The notes under the pieces are model-generated. The model made no database searches and was not told the origin of the DNA. It saw only the letters and a list, made by a program, of their open reading frames with translations. A program made the translations under genes and the position numbers. Positions 7,858-16,892 of a DNA stretch of 64,000 nt are shown here, piece by piece. Source of the DNA: JAICMB01 sp963802915 (GTDB lineage: Bacteria; Acidobacteriota; Terriglobia; Bryobacterales; Bryobacteraceae); the NCBI GenBank assembly GCA_963802915.1, contig CAWDKQ010000013.1:372001-436000 (forward strand). Reading direction: 5' to 3'. Position 1 is the first letter of the stretch. Each line of letters begins with the position of its first letter.

Positions 7858-8066
7858 TGCCTGGACTCAATTGGGACGACCCCGAAGGAATCGCTCTTGC
7901 CCTGTTCGAGAAATTCCCAGAGATGGATCCCACCTACATCCGGTATACCGATCTGCACAAATGGATCACTGAGCTTCCCGATTTCAAGGACGATCCGAAC
8001 GGTTCCACAGAGGGAAAGCTTGAAGCCATTCAGATGGCCTGGATCGAAGAACGCAACGGCGACTAA
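7857..8066 (+). CDS. iscX: Fe-S assembly protein IscX
   Basis: This 69-residue acidic protein matches the IscX/YfhJ family: LNWDDPEGIALALFEKFPEM, then DPTYIRYTDLHKWITELPDF and a final helix LEAIQMAWIEE. In E. coli IscX binds IscS and ferrous iron and modulates desulfurase activity. It closes the operon here, overlapping the hscA stop by one base. A ferredoxin gene normally sits between hscA and iscX; the overlap leaves no room for one. Confidence 0.95.
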   Translation: MPGLNWDDPEGIALALFEKFPEMDPTYIRYTDLHKWITELPDFKDDPNGSTEGKLEAIQMAWIEERNGD

Positions 8067-8067
8067 T

Positions 8068-9720
8068 TTATCGTTTATAGATAATCTTCCCGTCAAAGAC
8101 GGTCATCACAACTTTGACTTTATCGATCCCCACCGGATCGATCGTCAAAATATCGGATGACAAAACCGCCAGGTCGGCCAATTTCCCAGGCTCGATCGTC
8201 CCCTTGTATTTATCCTCAAAGCTGGCGTAAGCCGAGCCCCACGTATACGCGCGAATCGCTTCGGGAACGGTGATTTTCTGTTCCGGAATCCAGCCGTCGG
8301 GGTGCTTTCCGTCGAGCGTACGGCGCGTCGCTGCGGCGTAAATACCCAGGATCGGTTCCATGGGCGCGACGTGCCAGTCCGACCCGAACGCCAACACCGC
8401 TCCGGAGTCGAGCAGAGATCGAAACGCGTACATGCCTTTCGCGCGCTCCGGCCCGATCCGCTTCTCGGCCCAGCGCCCATCGTCAATTGCGTGATACGGC
8501 TGCATGGAAGCAATCACGTGCAGCTTCGCGAACCTCGGGATGTCGTCCTTCGTCAGATGCTGCGCGTGTTCGATCCGGAAGCGCCGGTCGCGCGGGCCAT
8601 TCTTGTTCTCGACCTCCTCATACATGTTGAGGATGGTGTGATTCGCTTTATCTCCGATCGCGTGAATCGCAATCTGCAATCCGGCCGCGTCGGCATCCTG
8701 GATATGCTGGTACATCTTGCTCTCCGGGATCATTTCGTCGTTTGCAAGACCGCTGGTATTCGGCGCGTCCAGGTAGGGCTGAAAAAAGAGAGCCGTGGTT
8801 GAGCCGAGCGATCCGTCGGCGAATCCTTTCAAACCACCGATCTGCAAATTCGGACCGCCAAAAGCGGCAAGCAATCCGACATCGGCCAGGCGTTTCCATG
8901 AAGCGAGCGGCTGCCGTCCCGCGACTCGTACGGTCAGTTCACCCGATCGCAGCAGCTTCTGATATACGCGAAGAATATCCGGTGCGGCCGACATGTCCTG
9001 AACGCTCGTGACCCCATTCTCTGCCGCGTAGCGCATAGCGGCTTTGAGCGCGTCCGCGATTTCTTCTTCCGATGGCGCTGGAATCACGCGTTCCACCGCG
9101 TCCAACGCGCCGTCCTTCATAATGCCAGTGGGTTCGCCCTTCGCATCCCGCACGATGGTGCCCCCAGGAGGATCGGGCGTGTTCCGAGTCACACCCGCCA
9201 ATTTGAGCGCGATGGTATTCGCCAGCGACATGTGCCCATCCAAGCGATTTATGAAGACAGGATGATCGCCCGCGGCTTCGTCGATCAACTGGCGAGTCGG
9301 CAATCGCGCCGGAGTCCAGTTCTCATGGTCCCAATCCCCGCCTAGGATCCAACGCCCTTTGGGCAGCTTTGCCGCATAGGCTCGAATGCGTTCGCGAAAT
9401 TCCGCTTCCGTCTTGGCGTCGCGCAACTGCACGCTAGCGATATGCGAGCCGCCGGCAAAAAAATGGACGTGCGCGTCGTTGAACCCGGGCACCACCAGCT
9501 TGCCGCCGAGATCGACGATCTGGGTCGATGGGCCGGCCCATTTTTGAACTTCCGCCGCCGACCCGACGGCGACAATCCGAGTCCCGATACACGCTACCGC
9601 CTCGGCCTGAGGCTGTGAGCTGTTGACAGTCCAAATCTTGCCGTTCGTAAGAATCAAGTCTGCAAAGGACTGAGCGCCGAGAGAAGATGCGAGGGCCATG
9701 GAGATCCAGAAAATCTTCAT
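8068..9720 (-). CDS. Secreted metal-dependent amidohydrolase (Amidohydro_3, YtcJ-like)
   Basis: This 550-residue protein starts with a signal peptide (MKIFWISMALASSLGAQSFA). It then shows the amidohydrolase N-terminal strand region (LILTNGKIWTVNSSQPQAEA), the first metal motif GFNDAHVHFFAGG at about 82, histidines in RIEHAQHL and IAIHAIGD, and the late aspartate motif FGSDWHVAPMEP. The end returns to the beta-sandwich (GKLADLAVLSSDI). The substrate is unknown; relatives hydrolyse amides or act on exported metabolites. The gene is convergent with iscX, two bases apart, and unrelated to the isc operon. Confidence 0.85.
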   Translation of the reverse strand: MKIFWISMALASSLGAQSFADLILTNGKIWTVNSSQPQAEAVACIGTRIVAVGSAAEVQKWAGPSTQIVDLGGKLVVPGFNDAHVHFFAGGSHIASVQLRDAKTEAEFRERIRAYAAKLPKGRWILGGDWDHENWTPARLPTRQLIDEAAGDHPVFINRLDGHMSLANTIALKLAGVTRNTPDPPGGTIVRDAKGEPTGIMKDGALDAVERVIPAPSEEEIADALKAAMRYAAENGVTSVQDMSAAPDILRVYQKLLRSGELTVRVAGRQPLASWKRLADVGLLAAFGGPNLQIGGLKGFADGSLGSTTALFFQPYLDAPNTSGLANDEMIPESKMYQHIQDADAAGLQIAIHAIGDKANHTILNMYEEVENKNGPRDRRFRIEHAQHLTKDDIPRFAKLHVIASMQPYHAIDDGRWAEKRIGPERAKGMYAFRSLLDSGAVLAFGSDWHVAPMEPILGIYAAATRRTLDGKHPDGWIPEQKITVPEAIRAYTWGSAYASFEDKYKGTIEPGKLADLAVLSSDILTIDPVGIDKVKVVMTVFDGKIIYKR

Positions 9721-9746
9721 TGCCTCTGATGTTACCGCGTGCTGTT

Positions 9747-10589
9747 CTAATGTGCGGCGGCCTTTGCCGCCGGCGGACCTGTAGCGGGCGCTCCAGCTTT
9801 GACGGGCTGCGGATTAGGGGGCGCCGGCGGAACTGGGGCCTTGATCGACGCTTCTTCCGCTGCATCGATCTCCTGATTCCGCACAATGATCGAAATGCGC
9901 CGGTTCTTGGCGTTGGTAGGATCGTCCCTGAGGAGCAATCGCTGATCGGCAAATCCTCGGACCTGGCTTACTTGGTCCGGTCGAAGTCCGTCTTCCTGCA
10001 TGATCTTTCGCGCGGCGTTGGCCCGATCCGCCGAGAGTTCCCAATTTGAGTAGTCCGTGCGCCCGAAAGGGTTAGCATCGGTGTGGCCTTCAATGGCGAC
10101 CTTATTAGGCAGATGGGCCAGCTCCTGCGCCAGGAATTTGAGCAAATCCGATCCCGCGTCCGTGGGTTTAGGATCGGCGTTCTCAAAGAACATCCCGCTT
10201 TGGGTTTCCATGAGATCGATTCGCAGCCCTTCGGCGGTCATCGTCATGTGGACCTGGTTCTTGATGCGTTCGAAGTTCGGCATCTGATGCATCAAGCGCT
10301 CCAACTTCTCTTTAAGCTGCTGCAAGGTTTGGCGGTTCAGCGTTATCGTCTCGCCGATTCCCGCGTTGGTGGAACCAACCTGCCTGCCTTTGCCCGACGG
10401 ATCCATAAAATATCCACCGACCGCTTTTTGTACCTTCTCGCTGCTGCTCAGCAGCCACAAGACGATAAAGAGCGCCATCATCGCGGTAACGAAATCCGCA
10501 TAGGCGACCTTCCATGCTCCGCCGTGATGGGCCGCGTGGGCTACGTGCTTTTTTACAACTATGATCGGCGCGGTTTTTTCCGCACTCAT
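9747..10589 (-). CDS. motB: Flagellar motor stator protein MotB
   Basis: This 280-residue protein has one membrane helix (ADFVTAMMALFIVLWLLSSS) holding the proton-carrying aspartate D32, a linker, and an OmpA-like peptidoglycan-binding domain (VAIEGHTDANPF at about 168, LSADRANAARKIM). The C-terminal 40 residues are rich in Pro and Ala. With MotA it forms the ion channel that anchors to the wall and drives flagellar rotation. Its start overlaps the motA stop by four bases. No other flagellar genes are in the window. Confidence 0.93.
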   Translation of the reverse strand: MSAEKTAPIIVVKKHVAHAAHHGGAWKVAYADFVTAMMALFIVLWLLSSSEKVQKAVGGYFMDPSGKGRQVGSTNAGIGETITLNRQTLQQLKEKLERLMHQMPNFERIKNQVHMTMTAEGLRIDLMETQSGMFFENADPKPTDAGSDLLKFLAQELAHLPNKVAIEGHTDANPFGRTDYSNWELSADRANAARKIMQEDGLRPDQVSQVRGFADQRLLLRDDPTNAKNRRISIIVRNQEIDAAEEASIKAPVPPAPPNPQPVKAGAPATGPPAAKAAAH

Positions 10590-11467
10590 GCCGCCGCTTC
10601 CTGGGTCGGTGCCGCTCCAACTTTACGGCACGACTTGTCCATTTCTTGAAACGTAGGACGAAGATGATGCGGGATGGCGCGCCGCGCGGCTTCTAGCGCC
10701 AGGATATTCGGAGCGCCCTGCATGAACGCGAGAATCCCCATGCGAAGGCACTGGAAGTACTCGCCCTCGTCGTCGGTTTGCTTTCCGATGTTTGCCGCGA
10801 TCGGCCCGAACAGCCCATAGCACAGCAGTATACCCAGGAACGTTCCGACGAGGGCACCTGCTACCTTTTTGCCGATCTCCTCCGGTGGACCGCCCAGAGC
10901 TCCCATGGTAATCACGATCCCCAGAACGGCGGCGACGATTCCTAAACCAGGCAGGCTATCGGCCATTGTCGACAACGCGTTTACTGGAAGACGGCCCTGT
11001 TTGTCCAGAATCTCGAGATCCGTCTCCATAATGTGATCTAGTTCATGGACGCCAACTCCGCCGGTTGAGACCGTTCGTAGTGTGTCGCAGAAGAAGTGCA
11101 TCGCGAATGTATTGGAAGTGAAAGCTGGATGACGCTTGAAGAAGGCGCTCTTCTGAGGTTCGTCGAAATCGCTCTCCAGGCTCGCTATGCCATTCTTCCT
11201 GGCCGTCGTGAAAAAGTCGGATAGGAACTTTAAAGTCTCCAGATAGAACCCAGCCGTGTAGCGGCTGCCCTTGATCACCTGTAACATGCTGGCAATAATC
11301 TTCTTAAGCACGATCGGAGGATTTGCCACCAAAACTGTCCCAAGCGCCGATCCCCCTATGATCAGGAGTTCGGCGGGCTGCAACAAAACGAGGATGTTAC
11401 CTTTCTCGATCAGGTACCCCCCGAGGATGCAGCCGAATACAACCACAAGCCCGAGAATCGCGTACAT
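10586..11467 (-). CDS. motA: Flagellar motor stator protein MotA
   Basis: The start is taken at ATG 11467, preceded by AGGA at good spacing; upstream in-frame codons are not conserved. The protein of about 293 residues begins MYAILGLVVVFGCILGGYLI and has four membrane helices, with LLQPAELLIIGGSALGTVLV near the front and LPGLGIVAAVLGIVITMGAL in the second half. The cytoplasmic loop carries the charged residues that contact the rotor (RKNGIASLESDFDEPQKSAF). It forms a motAB operon that diverges from the HDOD gene. Confidence 0.93.
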   Translation of the reverse strand: MYAILGLVVVFGCILGGYLIEKGNILVLLQPAELLIIGGSALGTVLVANPPIVLKKIIASMLQVIKGSRYTAGFYLETLKFLSDFFTTARKNGIASLESDFDEPQKSAFFKRHPAFTSNTFAMHFFCDTLRTVSTGGVGVHELDHIMETDLEILDKQGRLPVNALSTMADSLPGLGIVAAVLGIVITMGALGGPPEEIGKKVAGALVGTFLGILLCYGLFGPIAANIGKQTDDEGEYFQCLRMGILAFMQGAPNILALEAARRAIPHHLRPTFQEMDKSCRKVGAAPTQEAAA

Positions 11468-11574
11468 AGGTTTCCTACATCTATCGGCGGGGAGGGGTGT
11501 AGACTTCACCGTAGGGTGAATTAGCCCATTTAAGCTTTAAAGGAATACGACCTATAAGACGATTTAGTAGGTAG

Positions 11575-12447
11575 ATGCCCAACCCAGCGTCAGCAGCTTC
11601 GCCGCCGGATTCCAGCCAAGCGCGGAGCCTAGTTCACTGTTCTCTCGAAAAGCTGCCGCCGTTTTCTCCCATTCTCCGACGTTTGTTGGCAAACATTTCC
11701 GTCGATGAAGATAAGGTTTCCCTAGCCACCATCGGAAACCTGATAGAGCACGATACGTTGATCGCAGGGAAAGTTCTCGGAATCGCGAACTCCGCCCTGT
11801 ATAGCCGCGGGAAGAAGATTCTTTCTGTTGCGCAAGCCGTTTCCCGACTGGGTTCGAATCGGTTGCGCAACCTAATATTGGCTCTTTCCGTGAATCGTAT
11901 TTGGGGAAGTATCCAAGCGCCGGACAACTTTTCCATCTCTCGTTTCAACCAGCACGCTCTCGCGACCGCAACTGCGGCGGATCTGCTCTGCCAAAAGATT
12001 GCTCCGGATTCCACGGAAAGTGCCTTTGTCGCGGGATTGTTTCACGATATTGGAGAACTGCTTTTAGTGAATCTTTTCCCGGTGGAATACGCTACGTTGC
12101 TCGAACACGTCGCGCTAGAAGGGGAGGAGCTGGAAGTCTGCGAGACGTCGTTGTTCGGAACTACCCACGCGGAAGTTTCGGCCGAAGCTTGCGCCTATTG
12201 GCAACTTCCCGAAGAAGTACAAACGGCCGTCCGGTATCACGTGCAGCCGGACAAGGGATCTTCTATGCCGCTGAGCCGCGTCGTGAACGGGGCGGACCGT
12301 TACGCCAACGCTTACGGATACTCACTCATGGACTGGCCTTATCCGGACGAGGCGCTTCATCAGACTCTCGAGCATCTTGGTATCGCTGATGAAGAAATCA
12401 TGTCGGATTTCGTCCAGCAGCTCACGGTTTTACGCGCCGTTGCGTAA
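11575..12447 (+). CDS. HDOD-domain signalling protein
   Basis: This 290-residue protein contains an HDOD domain (about 25-225): LPPFSPILRRLLANISVDED, IEHDTLIAGKVLGIANSALY, VAQAVSRLGSNRLRNLILAL, and FVAGLFHDIGELLLVNLFP. HDOD proteins resemble HD phosphohydrolases but often lack a full metal centre and act as signalling scaffolds, in some species for motility or cyclic-di-GMP responses. Its position divergent from motAB is consistent with a motility role, but that is only context. No second catalytic or sensory domain is visible. Confidence 0.85.
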   Translation: MPNPASAASPPDSSQARSLVHCSLEKLPPFSPILRRLLANISVDEDKVSLATIGNLIEHDTLIAGKVLGIANSALYSRGKKILSVAQAVSRLGSNRLRNLILALSVNRIWGSIQAPDNFSISRFNQHALATATAADLLCQKIAPDSTESAFVAGLFHDIGELLLVNLFPVEYATLLEHVALEGEELEVCETSLFGTTHAEVSAEACAYWQLPEEVQTAVRYHVQPDKGSSMPLSRVVNGADRYANAYGYSLMDWPYPDEALHQTLEHLGIADEEIMSDFVQQLTVLRAVA

Positions 12448-12456
12448 CCTCTGTTG

Positions 12457-13842
12457 TTAAGCGTGTGCTAAAGCGGGGAGCTCTTTGACGATCTCGCCGA
12501 CAAAACCTTTGGCATCGCCAAACAGCATCAGCGTCTGATCCATGTAATACAGCTCATTGTCGATCCCAGCGAAACCTGGATTCATACTGCGCTTGATCAC
12601 CATCACCGTGTGCGCTTTGTCGACATCGAGAATTGGCATGCCATAAATCGGGCTTGTCGTATCGTGGCGAGCCGCGGGATTGACCACGTCATTTGCGCCG
12701 ATCACCAGGGCAACATCGGCCTCGCCGAATTCATCGTTGATCTCTTCCATCTCGTGCAACCGATCGTACGGGATGTCGGCTTCAGCGAGTAGCACGTTCA
12801 TATGACCCGGCATGCGTCCGGCAACCGGGTGAATGGCGAACTGAACATCCACGCCGCGCTTGGTGAGCTGGTCGGTGAGTTCGCGAACTTTGTGCTGCGC
12901 CTGCGCCACAGCCATGCCATAACCCGGCACGACAATAACTTTTCGCGCCGACGAAAGAATCTCAGCCGCGTCTTCGGGCGTTGCGCTATGCACCGGACGC
13001 TGCTGCGTCTGCGCCGCGCTCGTTGCCTGGACTTGTCCAAACGCTCCGAACAGCACGTTTGTAAACGAACGATTCATCGCCTTGCACATGATTACGGAGA
13101 GGATGAAACCGGACGCGGCGTTCAGCGCGCCGGCGATGATCAGCATCTTGTTATTTAACGCGAATCCCATGGCGGCGGCCGACATACCGGCGTAGGAATT
13201 CAAGAGCGCGATCACGGTGGGCATGTCGCCGCCTCCGATCGGCATGATCAACAGAACGCCGAATAGAAGGGCGAGACCGCAGAATGTCGGGAATACCCAT
13301 GGCGGCGAGGGCGCGGCACACAGCCACACGCCCAGCACGATTGCAAACGCGAACAGCGCGAGGTTCACGAAATTCTGTCCCTTGTAAGTCATGGGACGAG
13401 TCGGCACAATCTCCTGGAGCTTGCCGAACGCCATGATGCTGGCCGTGAACGTGAGATAGCCGAGCAGCACTTCAATCGCAAGCGCAACCATCGTGAAGCC
13501 GGTAGGAGGATTGCCGACATCCTTGTAGTATTCCGCCGTTCCAACGAGTGCGGCCGCAAATGTTCCGAAGGCGTGGGAAAGAGCCGTGAGCTGCGGGACC
13601 GCAGTCATCGGCATAAGAAACGCGAGCGGCACGCCAATCGCGGTGCCGATCAAAAACGCGACCCAGATCTGCCAGACCGTTAGAACATTGAAGTGGATCA
13701 ACGTTCCGGCAATCGCGAACAGCATCCCGATTTCACCGGCCAAGACGCCGCGTCGGGCGGTTGCCGGCGAACTCAGCCATTTAATGGAAAGGATGATGGT
13801 GACGGCGGCGAACAGGTAGGAGTATTGCCAGAAGTTTTCCAT
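12457..13842 (-). CDS. pntB: Proton-translocating NAD(P) transhydrogenase, beta subunit
   Basis: This 461-residue protein has eight to nine membrane helices in the first 260 residues (ending at about MCKAMNRSFTNVLFGAFG). The NADP-binding domain III follows (KVIVVPGYGMAVAQAQHKVR at about 303, HPVAGRMPGHMNVLLAEADI, VALVIGANDVVNPAARHDTT, VIKRSMNPGFAGIDNELYY). It couples hydride transfer between NAD(H) and NADP(H) to proton flow. The gene ends the long minus-strand operon that starts with korA; its ATG directly follows the stop of the small alpha subunit. Confidence 0.95.
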   Translation of the reverse strand: MENFWQYSYLFAAVTIILSIKWLSSPATARRGVLAGEIGMLFAIAGTLIHFNVLTVWQIWVAFLIGTAIGVPLAFLMPMTAVPQLTALSHAFGTFAAALVGTAEYYKDVGNPPTGFTMVALAIEVLLGYLTFTASIMAFGKLQEIVPTRPMTYKGQNFVNLALFAFAIVLGVWLCAAPSPPWVFPTFCGLALLFGVLLIMPIGGGDMPTVIALLNSYAGMSAAAMGFALNNKMLIIAGALNAASGFILSVIMCKAMNRSFTNVLFGAFGQVQATSAAQTQQRPVHSATPEDAAEILSSARKVIVVPGYGMAVAQAQHKVRELTDQLTKRGVDVQFAIHPVAGRMPGHMNVLLAEADIPYDRLHEMEEINDEFGEADVALVIGANDVVNPAARHDTTSPIYGMPILDVDKAHTVMVIKRSMNPGFAGIDNELYYMDQTLMLFGDAKGFVGEIVKELPALAHA

Positions 13843-14166
13843 CTACGATCGAGACCCTTTCGAGGGCTCCTTCTTACGGAACATCTTCAGCATGCGGTCC
13901 GTGATCAGGAATCCGCTGACGATATTTATCGTCGCCGCAACCACGGCAATGTATCCGAGGATGTGGCTCAACTCGGGGGCCTGTTTGTTTCCGCTCACCA
14001 TGATTGCGCCGACCACGGAGATTGCCGAAATCGCGTTGGTCAGCGACATCAGCGGAGTATGCAGCAGAGGCGAGACGCGCCGCACCAGCTCCAGTCCGAG
14101 AAAACCGGCCAGGATGAAAACGTAAACGCTCAGAATGCCAAGTTCGAAATTCGTACCGCTGTTCAT
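13843..14166 (-). CDS. pntAB: NAD(P) transhydrogenase, small alpha-2 subunit
   Basis: This 107-residue protein has three to four membrane helices (VYVFILAGFLGLELVRRVSP, HTPLMSLTNAISAISVVGAI, LGYIAVVAATINIVSGFLIT). It corresponds to the membrane C-terminus of the E. coli PntA chain, here a separate gene as in Rhodospirillum. With PntB it forms the proton channel. It overlaps the alpha-1 gene by four bases and abuts pntB. Confidence 0.93.
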   Translation of the reverse strand: MNSGTNFELGILSVYVFILAGFLGLELVRRVSPLLHTPLMSLTNAISAISVVGAIMVSGNKQAPELSHILGYIAVVAATINIVSGFLITDRMLKMFRKKEPSKGSRS

Positions 14167-15302
14167 ACGTGCACTCCCGTGAGCGAATCGACGAGGGCGC
14201 GAACCTTGGGGTTCACAACTTCACCGTTACGAGCGACCAGCGTCTCGCGCACGATCTCGTCTTCCATATTGATATTGAGCTGACCGTCTTTGGTCATCAT
14301 GTTCTTCAGAAACGTCGCGAGATTTCGGGCGTACAACTGACTCGCATGAAACGGCACTGTGGAAGGCAGGTTCACCGGCCCGATAATGTTCACGCCGTTA
14401 TCGACCACGGTTTCCCCGGGGCGAGTTAATTCGCAATTGCCGCCACGTTCTGCCGCGATATCGACAATCACGGAGCCGGGCGTCATGCCGCGCGCCATAT
14501 CGGCCGTGATCAGAATTGGCGCCTTGCGGCCAGGTACCGCGGCCGTCGTGATCACGACGTCGTTTTCTTTCAAGACAGCCGCCATCTGTTCGCGCTGTCG
14601 TCGAATTTCATCGTCGGTGAGAGCGCGTGCATAGCCGCCCTCGCCTTCGGCCTTCACGTCGATCGAGACGAATTTCGCACCGAGGCTTTCGATCTGCTCT
14701 TTCACGGCCGAGCGAACGTCGTAGCCGCTGACCACTGCGCCGAGGCGCCGAGCCGTTGCGATCGCCTGAAGGCCTGCGACACCCGCGCCAATCACCAGCA
14801 CGCGCGCCGGAGGAATAGTTCCTGCCGCGGTGGTCATCATCGGAAACAGGCGGGGCAGGGTATTGGCCGCGATCAACACGGCTTTGTATCCAGCGATGGA
14901 GGCCATCGACGAAAGTACGTCCATGCTCTGGGCGCGCGTGATGCGAGGGATCAACTCCATCGCAAACAGCGTGACGCCGCGTTGGGCGAGATTCGCCATG
15001 AGCGGCCCATCGGAAAGCGGATCGCACATCCCGATCACGATCTGGCCTTTGACCAGCGCGCGTGAATCCTGCACGCGAACGTAAAACAGGATCTGTGAGT
15101 TCTTGCGAACTTCTTCGGCCGTGGTGACCGTGGCGCCCTTCGCCTCATATTCCTTATCCGGAACGCCGGCTTCCACTCCCGCGCCGGTCTCGATCCGGAA
15201 TTGCGCTCCCGATTTAACCAAAGGATCCATGCCGCGGGGGACCATGGCCACGCGGCGCTCGCCCGGGAACGTCTCTTTCAAAACTCCGATTGTCAGGCCC
15301 AA
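14163..15302 (-). CDS. pntAA: NAD(P) transhydrogenase, alpha-1 (NAD-binding) subunit
   Basis: This 379-residue soluble domain I protein begins LTIGVLKETFPGERRVAMVP and has the alanine dehydrogenase/PNT N-terminal fold, the Rossmann motif VLVIGAGVAGLQAIATARRLGAVV (from about 167) and the conserved stretch RAQSMDVLSSMASIAGYKAV. It binds NAD(H). The gene overlaps the oxidoreductase gene upstream by 10 bases and pntAB downstream by 4, placing the transhydrogenase in the same transcript as a ferredoxin-linked oxidoreductase. Confidence 0.95.
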   Translation of the reverse strand: MGLTIGVLKETFPGERRVAMVPRGMDPLVKSGAQFRIETGAGVEAGVPDKEYEAKGATVTTAEEVRKNSQILFYVRVQDSRALVKGQIVIGMCDPLSDGPLMANLAQRGVTLFAMELIPRITRAQSMDVLSSMASIAGYKAVLIAANTLPRLFPMMTTAAGTIPPARVLVIGAGVAGLQAIATARRLGAVVSGYDVRSAVKEQIESLGAKFVSIDVKAEGEGGYARALTDDEIRRQREQMAAVLKENDVVITTAAVPGRKAPILITADMARGMTPGSVIVDIAAERGGNCELTRPGETVVDNGVNIIGPVNLPSTVPFHASQLYARNLATFLKNMMTKDGQLNINMEDEIVRETLVARNGEVVNPKVRALVDSLTGVHV

Positions 15303-16483
15303 TTAGATCCTAAGCCTCCTTTTTCGATTCCTTGCATCTGAATGGCGCCACAAGGGCACTCCTCGGCGCACAATCCGCAACCGTCGCAGTTGCCGTAGTC
15401 GAACTTAAATCGTTTGCCTGCTCCAAGCTTTTGAATTGCCTCGCCGGGACAGATCTGATAACAATTGTCGCATTCGTTGCAGTTGCCGCAGGAGAGACAG
15501 CGCTTGGCTTCGAACACAGCGCTGGATTCGTCGAGCCCGCCGAAGACCTCGTCGAATGTCGATTGCCGCCGGTTCACGTCGATGGCCGGCTGAAAAGTTC
15601 GTGCCGCGTGACTGTGTTCCCGCAGGTTCAGATGGTCGAATGTGGCAACCCCTCGTTCGGTGCCGGCGGCGTAAACTTCGCCGCGCAGATAAGCGTTAAT
15701 GTTACGAGCCGCCTTCTTCCCATGTCCCACTGCGACGGAAACGGCGCGTTCCGCTGGAACCATGTCTCCGCCCGCGAAAATACCGGGGCAGCCGGTCATC
15801 ATGTGCTGGTCTACTTTAACGACGCCGTCTTCGACAACTATTCCCTCCACTCGCTTGAGGAAACTGAGATCCACGTCCTGGCCGAGGGCGAGAATCATCG
15901 AGTCGGCAGCGAGCGTCTCGAATTCCCCCGTTGGTTGCGGAAACCCGTTCTCGTCGAGACGCATTTTTTCAATCGTGAACGCCCCTGCATCGGAAGCTTT
16001 CACCGTGGACAGCCACTTGAAGGAAATTCCCTCCTCCATCGCTTCCTGAATTTCGAAATCCTGTGCTGGCATTTTCTCGCGTGTACGCCGATAAACGATC
16101 AGAGCCTCCTCGGCCCCCAATCGTTTCGCTGTTCGAGCTGCATCGAGAGCCGTATTCCCACCGCCATATACCAGGACGCGCCGCCCGAGCATCGGCGTTA
16201 CACCGGCCTCCAGGTCGCGGAGCAGCGAAGCGGCATAAAGAATCTTGCGGGCGTCCCGAGCCGGGATGAAAGCGCGTCTCGCGAGGTGCGCCCCGACCGC
16301 CAGGAACACGGCGTCAAATCCGCCTTCTTTCATCACACTGGCCAGATCGTCCACCCGCGTGTTGAGCTTTATGGTGACGCCCAAAGCTTCAATTCGCGCG
16401 ACCTCGGCATCCAGAACGTTGCGAGGGAGCCGGTACTTGGGGATGCCGAACCGCATCATGCCGTCCGGCGCCGGAGCCGGCAT
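15293..16483 (-). CDS. FAD/Fe-S NAD(P) oxidoreductase (GltD-like), C-terminal part
   Basis: This fragment is homologous from base 16462 downward. It begins GMMRFGIPKYRLPRNVLDAE, the conserved GltD/dihydropyrimidine-dehydrogenase segment after the first FAD motif. It continues with the second nucleotide motif VLVYGGGNTALDAARTAKRL, the FAD-binding end (GIFAGGDMVPAERAVSVAVG) and a two-cluster ferredoxin tail (CLSCGNCNECDNCYQICPGE and CDGCGLCAEECPCGAI). The frame does not join the upstream fragment unless one base near 16463 is skipped. The whole protein would move electrons between ferredoxin-type clusters and NAD(P)H. Its place between the kor and pnt genes supports this. Confidence 0.85.
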   Translation of the reverse strand: MPAPAPDGMMRFGIPKYRLPRNVLDAEVARIEALGVTIKLNTRVDDLASVMKEGGFDAVFLAVGAHLARRAFIPARDARKILYAASLLRDLEAGVTPMLGRRVLVYGGGNTALDAARTAKRLGAEEALIVYRRTREKMPAQDFEIQEAMEEGISFKWLSTVKASDAGAFTIEKMRLDENGFPQPTGEFETLAADSMILALGQDVDLSFLKRVEGIVVEDGVVKVDQHMMTGCPGIFAGGDMVPAERAVSVAVGHGKKAARNINAYLRGEVYAAGTERGVATFDHLNLREHSHAARTFQPAIDVNRRQSTFDEVFGGLDESSAVFEAKRCLSCGNCNECDNCYQICPGEAIQKLGAGKRFKFDYGNCDGCGLCAEECPCGAIQMQGIEKGGLGSNWA

Positions 16484-16877
16484 CCTGGACGGTCACGTGG
16501 TGTCCGAAGCGGCGAAGATGATATGCGGCAGAAAGACCCGAGGGACCGGCGCCAACCACGAGCACACGCTTGCCTGTGAAAGGAGCCGCTCGATCGAACT
16601 GCCAACCGTGCCGGATTGCCTCGTCGCCTAAGAAACGTTCCACCGCGTGCACGTTCACAGCTTCATCGAACTCCCTGCGATTGCACTGCGACTCGCAAGG
16701 GTGATAACACGCGCGTCCCATGATCGCGGGCAATGGATTGTCGTCTATCAGCGCCTTCCAGGCCGCCTGATATTGCCCAGCGCCCGCGAGCGTGATCCAG
16801 TGCTGGATGTTTTCGCCAGCGGGACAGGTGTGATTACAGGGCGGTAGGAGATCCACGAAAACGGGTCGTTCCGTCAT
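16389..16877 (-). CDS. FAD/Fe-S NAD(P) oxidoreductase (GltD-like), N-terminal part
   Basis: The real coding part is about 16463-16877. It has the N-terminal cysteine-rich Fe-S domain of the GltD family (PPCNHTCPAGENIQHWI, RACYHPCESQCNRREFDEAV) and the first FAD motif KRVLVVGAGPSGLSAAYHL. After HHVTVQDAGSGAG the family expects GGMMRFGIP, which is found one base further on, so the junction is GCC GGA [C] GGC ATG ATG. Beyond that point this frame is nonsense to its stop at 16389. It starts 16 bases after the ferredoxin-tailed PFOR-like gene. Confidence 0.85.
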   Translation of the reverse strand: MTERPVFVDLLPPCNHTCPAGENIQHWITLAGAGQYQAAWKALIDDNPLPAIMGRACYHPCESQCNRREFDEAVNVHAVERFLGDEAIRHGWQFDRAAPFTGKRVLVVGAGPSGLSAAYHLRRFGHHVTVQDAGSGAGRHDAVRHPQVPAPSQRSGCRGRAN

Positions 16878-16892
16878 AACGAAGCGCTCCTT

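Noticed and set aside
15332..16579. 415-codon open frame on the plus strand opposite the NAD(P) oxidoreductase
   Set aside because: It lies antisense to conserved oxidoreductase and ferredoxin motifs and has no protein family character of its own; it is a by-product of GC-rich codon use.
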